Positions 56,571-64,000 of a stretch of DNA of 64,000 nt are shown in pieces. The number at the start of each line of letters is the position of its first letter. Position 1 is the stretch's first letter. Under the pieces are notes generated by a model, which searched no databases, was not told the DNA's origin, and was given only the letters and a program-made list of their open reading frames with translations. The position numbers and the translations under genes are program-made. The DNA comes from Pantoea sp. Mb-10 (GTDB lineage: Bacteria > Pseudomonadota > Gammaproteobacteria > Enterobacterales > Enterobacteriaceae): contig NZ_JAJSDX010000008.1 in the NCBI RefSeq assembly GCF_021272205.1, positions 62,001 through 126,000 on the forward strand, in the 5' to 3' direction.

Positions 56571-57512
56571 ATGCTGGAACTGATTGTAAAACGCCTGCTG
56601 TTGGCAATCCCCACGCTGCTGCTGGTGAGCATCATGGTGTTTGCCCTGCAAAAGCTGCTGCCGGGCGATCCCGTGCTGGCCATGGCGGGCGAGGAGCGCG
56701 ATCCCGCGGTTATCGCCCAACTGCGCGCCGAGTACCATCTGGACGATCCGCTGCCCACGCAATATCTGGCGTGGGTCGGCAACGCGCTGCACGGCGATTT
56801 GGGGATGTCGTTGCGTACCAAAACGCCCGTCACGTCGCTGATTGCCAGCAAGCTGCCGGTGACGCTCGAACTGTCGCTGCTGGCGATGCTGATCGCGCTG
56901 GCGATTGGCATCAGCATGGGCATTGTCGCCGCGGTACGCAAAGACAGCTGGATCGACCATACCACCAACGTGGTGGCGCTCTCGGGCATCTCTGTGCCGC
57001 ACTTTTGGCTAGGGATCCTGCTGATTATGCTGTTTTCCGTGCACCTGCGCTGGCTGCCCGCCTCGGGCTTCGTGCCGCTCAGCGAGGACGTGATGCAGAA
57101 CCTGAAAACGCTGCTGCTGCCCGCGCTGGTGCTGGGCAGCGGCCTGGCTGCCACGCTGATGCGCCATACCCGCGCCGCCATGATCGGTGTGCTACAGGCG
57201 GATTACATTCGCACCGCCCGCGCCAAAGGCTTGCTACCGCCGCGCGTGGTGCTGAAACACGCCCTGCGCAATGCCCTGATGCCGATAGTGACGCTGACGA
57301 CGCTGCTGTTTGGCGAACTGCTCGGCGGGGCGGTGCTCACCGAGCAGGTCTTTACCCTGCCCGGCTTCGGCAAGATGATCGTCGATGCGGTGTTTAATCG
57401 CGATTACGCCGTGGTGCAGGGCGTCGTGCTGGTGGTGGCCATCGGCTTTCTACTGCTGAATTTGCTGGCCGACGTACTGTATGTGTTGATCAACCCGAAA
57501 ATGCGAGGCTAA
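56571..57512 (+). CDS. Peptide-type ABC transporter permease (DppB/GsiC-like)
   Basis: 313 aa, six membrane spans. Typical N-terminus VKRLLLAIPTLLLVSIMVF, LLPGDPVLAMAG motif and EAA loop (YIRTARAKGLLPPRVVLKHA). ATG at 56571 with GGAGAG upstream; a longer in-frame extension overlaps the previous gene and is rejected. Next gene follows after 2 bases. Confidence 0.92.
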   Translation: MLELIVKRLLLAIPTLLLVSIMVFALQKLLPGDPVLAMAGEERDPAVIAQLRAEYHLDDPLPTQYLAWVGNALHGDLGMSLRTKTPVTSLIASKLPVTLELSLLAMLIALAIGISMGIVAAVRKDSWIDHTTNVVALSGISVPHFWLGILLIMLFSVHLRWLPASGFVPLSEDVMQNLKTLLLPALVLGSGLAATLMRHTRAAMIGVLQADYIRTARAKGLLPPRVVLKHALRNALMPIVTLTTLLFGELLGGAVLTEQVFTLPGFGKMIVDAVFNRDYAVVQGVVLVVAIGFLLLNLLADVLYVLINPKMRG

Positions 57513-57514
57513 TC

Positions 57515-58396
57515 ATGAGCGAGGTATTCACCACCGGGACACTCGCCGCTGCACCCCGTTCACGGCATCGGGTACTGAAAAAGTTTCTGCGCAATAAAAG
57601 CGCCGTGATTGGGGCGGCGATTGTGCTGCTGTTTGTGGCCATCGCGCTGTTGGCACCGTGGCTGGCGCCCGCCGACCCGCTGAAAGCCAACTTTCTGGCG
57701 GTGCGTAAAGCGCCTTCAGCGCTGTACTGGCTTGGCACCGATGAACTGGGCCGCGATATGCTGTCCCGCCTGATGTGGGGCGCACGCACGTCGCTGCTGG
57801 CGGGCTGTATCTCGGTGCTGATCGCCATTTTCATTGGCGTGCCGCTCGGGCTCATTGCCGGTTACTGGCAAGGCTGGTGCGATGGGCTGATTTCGCGCGT
57901 GATCGAAGCGCTACTGGCCTGTCCGTTTCTGATTCTCGCCATTGCGCTGGGGGCGTTTCTTGGCCCCAGTTTGTCCAATGCGATGATCGCCATTGGCCTC
58001 TCCGCGATGCCGATCTTCGCGCGCCTGACGCGCGGCCAGGTGATCGCCATTCGCCACGAAGAGTATATCGACGGCGCCCGCGCCATTGGTTTGCCCGACC
58101 GCTGGATTATCCTGCGTTATGTCTTACCGAACGTGCTATCGCCCATTCTGGTACAGGCCACGCTGGCGATTGCCTCCGCCATTATCACCGAGGCCAGCCT
58201 GTCATTTCTGGGCTTAGGCCAGCAGCCGCCTTCGCCTTCGTGGGGCGCTATGCTGAATACGGCCAAAGGCTTCCTGGAACAGGCTCCGTGGATGTCGATC
58301 TTCCCCGGCCTGGCAATCTTTCTCACCGTGCAGGGATTTAATCTGCTGGGTGACGGCCTGCGCGATGCGCTCGACCCGCGCAATGACTCACAGTAA
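57515..58396 (+). CDS. Peptide-type ABC transporter permease (DppC/GsiD-like)
   Basis: 293 aa, about six membrane spans with a cytoplasmic N-terminus. Contains the LGTDELGRDMLSRLMWGARTS signature of DppC-type permeases (quoted in part: GTDELGRDMLSRLMWGAR) and LSFLGLGQQPPSPSWGAML. Forms the channel with the previous gene. Confidence 0.92.
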   Translation: MSEVFTTGTLAAAPRSRHRVLKKFLRNKSAVIGAAIVLLFVAIALLAPWLAPADPLKANFLAVRKAPSALYWLGTDELGRDMLSRLMWGARTSLLAGCISVLIAIFIGVPLGLIAGYWQGWCDGLISRVIEALLACPFLILAIALGAFLGPSLSNAMIAIGLSAMPIFARLTRGQVIAIRHEEYIDGARAIGLPDRWIILRYVLPNVLSPILVQATLAIASAIITEASLSFLGLGQQPPSPSWGAMLNTAKGFLEQAPWMSIFPGLAIFLTVQGFNLLGDGLRDALDPRNDSQ

Positions 58397-58405
58397 GGAA
58401 CGATT

Positions 58406-60004
58406 ATGAGTGAACTGGATTACCACGTCAGCTATGCCTCACATCGCGTGCCGATGATGGGCCGCAATGCCATTGCCACCTCGCAGCCGCTGGCGGCGCA
58501 GGCAGGCATGCGCATGCTGCAGCAGGGCGGCAATGCGGTAGACGCCGCCATCGCCAGCGCCATGGCGCTGACAGTGCTGGAGCCCACCGGCAACGGCATC
58601 GGCAGCGACGCCTTTGCCCTGGTCTGGGATGGCCAAAAGCTACACGGCCTGAACGCCTCTGGCCGCGCGCCGGCCGCGTGGTCACCGCAGCGCTTCGCTG
58701 GCCTCTCGGCGATGCCCGAAATTGGCTGGGAAGCGGTGACCGTGCCCGGCGCAGTCTCGGCGTGGGTCGCGCTGGCCGAACGTTTCGCGACTCTGCCGCT
58801 CACGACGCTGGCGCAGCCCGCCATTGACTATGCGCGCGACGGATTTCCCGTCTCGCCGCTGATTGCCACGCTGTGGCAGCGCGGCTACAACAAGCTGCAC
58901 CAGCAGCCCGGCTTTGCTGACTGTTTTGCGCCCACAGGCCGACCGCCGCGCGCCGGGGAGATCTACCGTAATCCGGCGCAGGCAGCGACGCTGCAAAAAA
59001 TCGCCGACACGCGCGGTGAGGCCTTTTACCGCGGCGAGCTGGCGCAGCAGATGGTGGCGTTTGCGGAACAGCACGGTGCGGCGCTGAGTCTCGCCGACCT
59101 GCACAATCACCGCGTTGATTGGGTCGAGCCGCTCTCATGTCCGTTTGCGGGCGGATCGGTGCAGGAGCTGCCGCCCAATGGGCAAGGCATTGCGACGCTG
59201 ATTGCGCTGGGCATTCTGGAGCAGTGGGATATTGGCCGCTATCAGCCCGATTCAGCACCGTGGCTGCACCTGTGCATTGAAGCGATGAAGCTGGCGCTGG
59301 TGGATCTCGACCGCTACGTCAGTGATTACGATCACCTCGAATTCCCGGCAGAGCTGCTGCTGAGCGAGCGCTATTTGCAGCAGCGCGCGCAGCTGATCGA
59401 TCCCGACCAAGCCGGTGATTTTACCTTCGGTTCACCGCAGCAGAGCGGCACGGTGTATCTCGCCACCGGCGACGCCAATGGCATGATGGTGTCATTCATC
59501 CAGTCTAACTACATGGGGTTTGGTTCCGGCATCGTCGTACCGGATACCGGCATCAGCCTGCAAAATCGCGGCTGTGGCTTTTCACTCGACCCACAGCACC
59601 CCAACGTGGTGGCGGGCGGCAAGCGACCGCTGCACACCATTATTCCCGCCTTCGCGCGCGATGCGCGCGGCCAGCCGCTGATGTCGTTTGGCGTGATGGG
59701 CGGCCCGATGCAGGCGCAAGGCCACGTACAGATGGCGCTGCGTATCATGCAGCACAAACAGAACCCGCAGGCGGCCATCGATGCGCCGCGCTGGCGCGTG
59801 GTGCAGGGGCGCGAGGTGGTGGTAGAAACCGGCATCGACCGCAACGTGCTCGCCAAACTGCGTGAGATGGGGCATGCCATTACGCTGGAGGACCCGCTGC
59901 TGGGCTATAACTTCGGTGGCGCGCAGGCCATCGTGCGGGACGAACAGGGTTTCTATATTGCCGCCACGGAAAGCCGTAAGGACGGGCAAGCGCTGGTGTT
60001 TTAA
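58406..60004 (+). CDS. Gamma-glutamyltransferase-family Ntn hydrolase (cytoplasmic)
   Basis: 532 aa without a signal peptide. Self-processing Ntn-hydrolase family: T349 in PQQSGTVYL is the expected nucleophile exposed by autocleavage, followed by glycine-rich GFGSGIVVPDTGISLQNRG and GGKRPLHTIIPA. Resembles YwrD-type intracellular GGTs rather than periplasmic E. coli Ggt. Last gene of the GntR operon, 9 bases after the permease with AAGGAA before the ATG. Likely hydrolyses imported gamma-glutamyl compounds; the exact substrate is unknown. Confidence 0.85.
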   Translation: MSELDYHVSYASHRVPMMGRNAIATSQPLAAQAGMRMLQQGGNAVDAAIASAMALTVLEPTGNGIGSDAFALVWDGQKLHGLNASGRAPAAWSPQRFAGLSAMPEIGWEAVTVPGAVSAWVALAERFATLPLTTLAQPAIDYARDGFPVSPLIATLWQRGYNKLHQQPGFADCFAPTGRPPRAGEIYRNPAQAATLQKIADTRGEAFYRGELAQQMVAFAEQHGAALSLADLHNHRVDWVEPLSCPFAGGSVQELPPNGQGIATLIALGILEQWDIGRYQPDSAPWLHLCIEAMKLALVDLDRYVSDYDHLEFPAELLLSERYLQQRAQLIDPDQAGDFTFGSPQQSGTVYLATGDANGMMVSFIQSNYMGFGSGIVVPDTGISLQNRGCGFSLDPQHPNVVAGGKRPLHTIIPAFARDARGQPLMSFGVMGGPMQAQGHVQMALRIMQHKQNPQAAIDAPRWRVVQGREVVVETGIDRNVLAKLREMGHAITLEDPLLGYNFGGAQAIVRDEQGFYIAATESRKDGQALVF

Positions 60005-60116
60005 TTTGCCCGGCGCGCCCGTTGTACACGCCAGACCATTGCACTATCCTTGAGGACCCTTTTCGTTAAAATCTTCCTGAATAATTCGCGCTGCATCACG
60101 GCGACAACGCGGAAAT

Positions 60117-60146
60117 CCCGGCGGCTGAACGTCTTCAACCGCCGGG
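60117..60146. repeat. GC hairpin upstream of yiaF
   Basis: Perfect 8-base arms CCCGGCGG/CCGCCGGG with a 14-base loop, between the GGT-family stop and yiaF. No U-tract on the plus strand, so its role as terminator of the accessory operon is doubtful. Confidence 0.45.
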
Positions 60147-60210
60147 CAGTGTCCGGTTGGCGCGCGGCTGAAGTATGAAAGGAAACGGCCATTATCACAG
60201 GAGTTGAATT

Positions 60211-60924
60211 ATGGCGTCAGGTCTCTCTCGCATCTGGATGCGTACCGGCATGCTGATGATCGGTGCACTGGTTGCGCTGCAACTTACCGCTTGTGGCGAT
60301 AAAGAAGGCGAGCAGCGCAAAGCCTTTACCGATTTCCTGCAAAACACCGTGATGCGCAGCGGTCAGCATCTGCCCAGTTTGAGCGAAAATCAGAAACAGA
60401 CGTTCGGTAACTACGCGGGCGACTATGCGATCCTGTACGGCTTCTCGCAGCAGGTGAATCAGGCCGTTGAACAAGGCATGCGTCCCGTGGTCGATGAGCT
60501 GGCGGCGATTCGCGTGCCGCAGGATTATCTGACGCGCCGCGACAGTCTGCGCCAGGCGAGCGGCAACCTGAGCGTGCTGACCCAGCAAATTCAGAGCGCA
60601 AAAATGCAGGCGGACAGCAGCAAAGCCGCGCTTAAGCAGCCAGATGATGTGAAAAAAGTGTATGACAGCGTGTACGAGAAAGTGGTGACGCAGCCTGCCA
60701 GCACGCTGCTGCCGCTGCTGCCGAAACTGCAGGCGCTGAGCCAGACCGCGGTACAGACTGGCGATTACTTGCAGTCGCAGGGTGCACGCGTGACCTTTAA
60801 CGATAGCGGCGTGCAGTTCCCTACCCAAGAGCAGGCAACGCAGTACAACAGCTTGATGAGCGATCTCTCCAATAATGCGCAAACGCTGTCTCAGGCGCAG
60901 AATGCGGTCCAGGGCGGACTGTAA
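60211..60924 (+). CDS. yiaF: DUF3053 lipoprotein YiaF
   Basis: 237-aa lipoprotein: lipobox LTAC with acylated C28, then a helical periplasmic domain (QRKAFTDFLQNTVMRSG, DYAILYGFSQQVNQA) matching E. coli YiaF (236 aa). Reported in E. coli as an envelope-linked factor; mechanism unclear. In E. coli it adjoins yiaG. A strong terminator follows. Confidence 0.93.
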   Translation: MASGLSRIWMRTGMLMIGALVALQLTACGDKEGEQRKAFTDFLQNTVMRSGQHLPSLSENQKQTFGNYAGDYAILYGFSQQVNQAVEQGMRPVVDELAAIRVPQDYLTRRDSLRQASGNLSVLTQQIQSAKMQADSSKAALKQPDDVKKVYDSVYEKVVTQPASTLLPLLPKLQALSQTAVQTGDYLQSQGARVTFNDSGVQFPTQEQATQYNSLMSDLSNNAQTLSQAQNAVQGGL

Positions 60925-60947
60925 GCGTTGGGTGCAGGCGTTGAATA

Positions 60948-60971
60948 GGCAACCTTCGGGTTGCCTTTTTT
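60948..60971 (+). terminator. Terminator of yiaF
   Basis: Stem GGCAACC/GGTTGCC with a TTCG loop and six T directly after, 24 bases past the yiaF stop. Classical intrinsic terminator. Confidence 0.95.
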
Positions 60972-61032
60972 ATGCGCGCGTTATCGCCGCTTCACGTTGC
61001 TGACAGCGCGCGTTGCCCTGTAGCGAAGAGAG

Positions 61033-61272
61033 TGTGATCTGGCGCATTTATGACCAAAAATATTTTGTGACCTTTATCACATTTACGTTATAAACCCGCC
61101 CTCTGAAACTGTGATTAACATCACGTAACTCTGCCGTAATGGGTGTTTTTTTGTACACATTACGCGGTTTTGGCGCCTTTTATGTGATCAATGTCACTTT
61201 ATATCCCCCTTAGCACCCCGTGTTTATGTGACACAAATCACACTTTATCCAGACGCTACGCAGGCCTATAAA
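61033..61272 (+). promoter_or_regulatory. mtlA promoter with multiple CRP sites
   Basis: CRP-like TGTGA-N6-TCACA boxes at 61066-61081 and 61227-61242 (perfect), 61110-61125 and 61183-61198 (one mismatch each), plus a weak half-site at 61033-61048. A TATAAA stretch at 61267-61272 is a candidate -10. The E. coli mtl promoter is also known for five CRP sites. The rest of the 60972-61383 gap shows no ORF. MtlR sites are expected but not recognised. Confidence 0.9.
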
Positions 61273-61383
61273 CTAGTGCTAGAGTCCGCGTGCATACAGT
61301 AATGCCACGGCCCCCGCCGTAACGTCTCAAACAAAAACAAACGCGCGCTCTTATTGCAGCGCGTCTCAATAAGGGGTGGGTTT

Positions 61384-63318
61384 ATGTCCTCATCAGTCAA
61401 GGTCAAGGTTCAGAGCTTTGGTCGCTTTCTGAGTAACATGGTGATGCCTAACATCGGTGCGTTTATCGCCTGGGGTATCATCACAGCGCTGTTCATTCCA
61501 ACCGGATGGATCCCGAACGCCACGCTGGCCAAACTGGTCGGCCCGATGATCACTTATTTGCTGCCGCTGTTGATTGGCTTTACCGGCGGACGCTTAGTGG
61601 GTGGCGATCGTGGCGGTGTGGTGGGTGCGATCACCACCATGGGCGTGATTGTCGGTGCCGATATGCCGATGTTCCTCGGCGCGATGCTGGCCGGTCCGCT
61701 GGGCGGCTGGGCCATCCGCGCGTTTGACCGCGCCGTTGACGGCAAGATCAAAAGCGGCTTCGAGATGCTGGTCAACAACTTCTCGGCGGGCATCATCGGT
61801 ATGCTGCTGGCGCTGCTGGCCTTTATGGCTATTGGCCCGCTGGTGGAAGGACTGTCACACGGTTTGGCGGCCGGCGTAAACCTGATGGTGCAGAACAACC
61901 TGCTGCCGCTGACCTCCATTTTCGTTGAGCCCGCGAAGATTCTGTTCCTGAACAACGCCATCAACCACGGCATCTTCTCGCCGCTGGGGATTCAGCAGGC
62001 GAGCGAAGCCGGTAAATCCATCTTCTTCCTGATCGAGGCTAACCCCGGTCCTGGCATGGGCGTGCTGGTGGCCTACATGATTTTTGGTCGCGGTAGCGCC
62101 AAACAGTCTGCAGGCGGTGCCGCCATCATTCACTTCCTCGGCGGTATCCACGAAATTTACTTCCCGTATGTGCTGATGGCACCGCGTCTGCTGCTGGCTG
62201 TGATCCTCGGCGGTATGACCGGCGTGTTCACCCTGACCGTGCTGCACGGCGGCCTGGTATCACCTGCCTCGCCGGGTTCTATCCTCGCGGTGCTGGCGAT
62301 GACGCCAAAAGGCGCTTACTTCGCCAATATTGCAGCCATTGTCGCCGCCTTCGCGGTCTCCTTCGTGGTGTCGTCGATTCTGCTGAAAACCAGCAAAGCG
62401 AAAGAAGGCGACGATATCGAAGCGGCAACGCAGCGCATGCACGACATGAAAGCGCAGTCAAAAGGCCAGAGCGCAGGCGGCACGCCAGCCGTCACCGATG
62501 CCAACAGCGTGGACGTGAGCCATGTGCGCAAAATCATCGTGGCCTGCGACGCCGGTATGGGCTCCAGCGCCATGGGCGCAGGCGTACTGCGTAAAAAAGT
62601 GCAGGACGCGGGCCTGAGCAGCATCTCCGTGACTAACAGCGCCATTAACGCGCTGCCGGGCGATGTCGATCTGGTGATTACGCACCGCGATCTCACCGAA
62701 CGTGCCATTCGCCAGGCGCCGCATGCCCAGCACATTTCGCTGAGCAATTTCCTCGACAGCGCGCTGTACAGCAACCTGACCGAACGGCTCGCCGCGGCCA
62801 ACCGCAGCGAAGCGCACCGCACCGCCGTGCAGACCACGCTCGGCGACAGCTATGACGACGGCAGCGCGAATCTGTTTAAAATGGGGCCAGACAATGTGTT
62901 CCTGAATCTGAGCGCGACGCACAAAGAGCAGGCTATCCGCTTTGCCGGTGAGCAGCTGGTGAAAGGCGGCTATGTGCAGCCCGAGTACGTGGACGCGATG
63001 CTGGCGCGTGAAAAACTGACGCCAACCTATCTCGGCGAGTCGATTGCCGTGCCGCACGGTACCGTAGAAGCCAAAGATCGTGTGCTGAAAACCGGCGTGG
63101 TGTTCTGTCAGTATCCGGCTGGCGTGCAGTTTGGCGACGAGCCGGATGACATTGCCCGCCTGGTGATCGGTATTGCCGCGCGCAACAACGAACACATTCA
63201 GGTGATCACCAGCCTCACCAACGCACTGGACGACGACAGCGTGATTGAGAAGCTGGCGCACACTACCCGCGTCGAGGACGTGCTGGAACTGCTGTCAGGC
63301 AGCACAGCCAAAGCCTGA
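61384..63318 (+). CDS. mtlA: PTS mannitol-specific EIICBA component
   Basis: 644-aa mannitol transporter/phosphotransferase. EIIC membrane domain (1-340, GGIHEIYFPYVLM), EIIB with phosphocysteine C388 (ACDAGMGSSAMG) and EIIA with phosphohistidine H558 (VPHGTVEAKD), matching E. coli C384/H554. ATG at 61384 follows AAGGGG; an upstream ATG is not conserved. First gene of mtlAD behind a CRP-rich promoter. Confidence 0.98.
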   Translation: MSSSVKVKVQSFGRFLSNMVMPNIGAFIAWGIITALFIPTGWIPNATLAKLVGPMITYLLPLLIGFTGGRLVGGDRGGVVGAITTMGVIVGADMPMFLGAMLAGPLGGWAIRAFDRAVDGKIKSGFEMLVNNFSAGIIGMLLALLAFMAIGPLVEGLSHGLAAGVNLMVQNNLLPLTSIFVEPAKILFLNNAINHGIFSPLGIQQASEAGKSIFFLIEANPGPGMGVLVAYMIFGRGSAKQSAGGAAIIHFLGGIHEIYFPYVLMAPRLLLAVILGGMTGVFTLTVLHGGLVSPASPGSILAVLAMTPKGAYFANIAAIVAAFAVSFVVSSILLKTSKAKEGDDIEAATQRMHDMKAQSKGQSAGGTPAVTDANSVDVSHVRKIIVACDAGMGSSAMGAGVLRKKVQDAGLSSISVTNSAINALPGDVDLVITHRDLTERAIRQAPHAQHISLSNFLDSALYSNLTERLAAANRSEAHRTAVQTTLGDSYDDGSANLFKMGPDNVFLNLSATHKEQAIRFAGEQLVKGGYVQPEYVDAMLAREKLTPTYLGESIAVPHGTVEAKDRVLKTGVVFCQYPAGVQFGDEPDDIARLVIGIAARNNEHIQVITSLTNALDDDSVIEKLAHTTRVEDVLELLSGSTAKA

Positions 63319-63338
63319 CGCACCGCGTTATTTTCCCC

Positions 63339-63387
63339 GGGGCGGGCAAGCCCGTCCCCTGTTTTGGGGCGGACATGCCCGCCCTTT
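63339..63387 (+). terminator. Two hairpins in the mtlA-mtlD gap
   Basis: GC stems at 63339-63358 (GGGGCGGGC-type, one G-U) and 63367-63384 (GGGCGG/CCGCCC) followed by TTT. They lie between mtlA and mtlD and may reduce mtlD expression or protect mtlA mRNA; read-through is expected. Confidence 0.55.
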
Positions 63388-63411
63388 CGCTATTTGATAT
63401 GGGTCAACTTT

Positions 63412-64000
63412 ATGAAAGCGTTACATTTTGGAGCCGGAAACATCGGTCGCGGCTTTATCGGTAAACTGCTGGCAGACGCCGGCATTGAGCTGGTGTTTGC
63501 GGACGTAAATCAGGTCGTGCTCGATGCCCTTAACGCCCGTCATGAATATCCGGTTCGCGTGGTGGGCGAGCAGGCGAACGTTGAAATCGTACGCGGCGTC
63601 AGCGCCATCAACAGCACCAGCGACGCGGTGATGACCCACGTGGCCGAAGCCGATCTCGTGACGACCGCCGTCGGGCCGCAGATTCTGGAGCGTATTGCCA
63701 GCGGCATCGCGCAAGGTCTGATTAAACGTCACGAGGCGGGTAACACCCGTCCACTGAATATCATTGCCTGTGAAAACATGGTGCGCGGCACCAGCCAGCT
63801 AAAACAGCACGTCTTCAAAACCCTGCCCGCATCGTCTCACGCGTGGGTTGAGCAGCACGTTGGCTTCGTGGATTCCGCCGTTGACCGCATCGTGCCCCCT
63901 TCGGAAGCGGGCAGCAGCGATCCACTGGAAGTTACGGTTGAAACCTTCAGCGAGTGGATTGTGGATAAAACCCAGTTTGTGGGCACCCCGCCGAGCATTC
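63412..64000 (+). CDS. mtlD: Mannitol-1-phosphate 5-dehydrogenase (N-terminal 196 codons, cut by window edge)
   Basis: Oxidises mannitol-1-phosphate to fructose-6-phosphate with NAD+. The frame opens [20 protein letters not shown] with the Rossmann glycine motif GAGNIGRG, and IACENMVRG and the polyol-dehydrogenase segment [11 protein letters not shown] follow. About 186 residues of the usual ~382 lie beyond base 64000. Starts 93 bases after mtlA. Confidence 0.97.
   Translation, partial: MKALHFGAGNIGRGFIGKLLADAGIELVFADVNQVVLDALNARHEYPVRVVGEQANVEIVRGVSAINSTSDAVMTHVAEADLVTTAVGPQILERIASGIAQGLIKRHEAGNTRPLNIIACENMVRGTSQLKQHVFKTLPASSHAWVEQHVGFVDSAVDRIVPPSEAGSSDPLEVTVETFSEWIVDKTQFVGTPPSI

Overview
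The window is chromosomal DNA from a gamma-proteobacterium of the order Enterobacterales. Core proteins (Rho, TrxA, RhlB, GppA, Rep, PpiC, Bcs, Dpp, EptB, MtlA) are close to their Escherichia coli counterparts. The gene order, KdgR- and CRP-type sites, an ERIC-like element and the accessory genes suggest Erwiniaceae (Pantoea/Erwinia-like). The genus is an inference from gene content, not a computed placement.

Layout. 1-6877: housekeeping block rho (cut by the window edge), trxA, rhlB-gppA, rep, ppiC. 6878-32763: the c-di-GMP/cellulose neighbourhood: yhjG, pdeH, kdgK, an extra esterase gene, yhjJ, dctA, pdeK/hmsP, then the divergent bcsGFE and bcsRQABC operons. A GH8 endoglucanase gene (bcsZ-like) lies beyond bcsC on the opposite strand, across 1.1 kb of repeats. 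32917-38651: dipeptide permease dppABCDF. 39425-39703: tRNA-Pro(UGG) with a duplicated 3' end/terminator and a compact multi-hairpin element. 39816-43746: eptB, ohr/ohrR, a small HD-domain alarmone-hydrolase-like gene, yiaG. 44025-60004: a 16-kb accessory block between yiaG and yiaF, which are neighbours in E. coli. 60211-64000: yiaF, then mtlA and mtlD (cut by the window edge) behind a multi-CRP-site promoter.

The accessory block holds two divergent operons. The leftward one starts with a textbook guanidine-I (ykkC) riboswitch and terminator. It encodes a three-part ABC importer, two 'urea amidolyase-associated' proteins (carboxyguanidine deiminase subunits) and a biotin-dependent urea/guanidine carboxylase. 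No allophanate hydrolase gene is present in the window. The rightward one encodes a GntR/FCD regulator with a palindromic operator candidate, a complete peptide-type ABC importer and a cytoplasmic gamma-glutamyltransferase-family enzyme, linked mostly by start/stop overlaps.

How the genes work together: PdeH and PdeK lower c-di-GMP near the cellulose synthase that c-di-GMP activates through the BcsA PilZ domain. BcsG, F and E provide phosphoethanolamine modification and c-di-GMP sensing. The guanidine operon is predicted to import guanidine and convert it to allophanate when the riboswitch binds it. The GntR operon probably imports gamma-glutamyl or related peptides for cytoplasmic hydrolysis.

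No wholly new system could be proven. The best candidates for follow-up are the relocated GH8 gene with its repeat mosaic, the structured element beside tRNA-Pro, and the guanidine operon lacking allophanate hydrolase.
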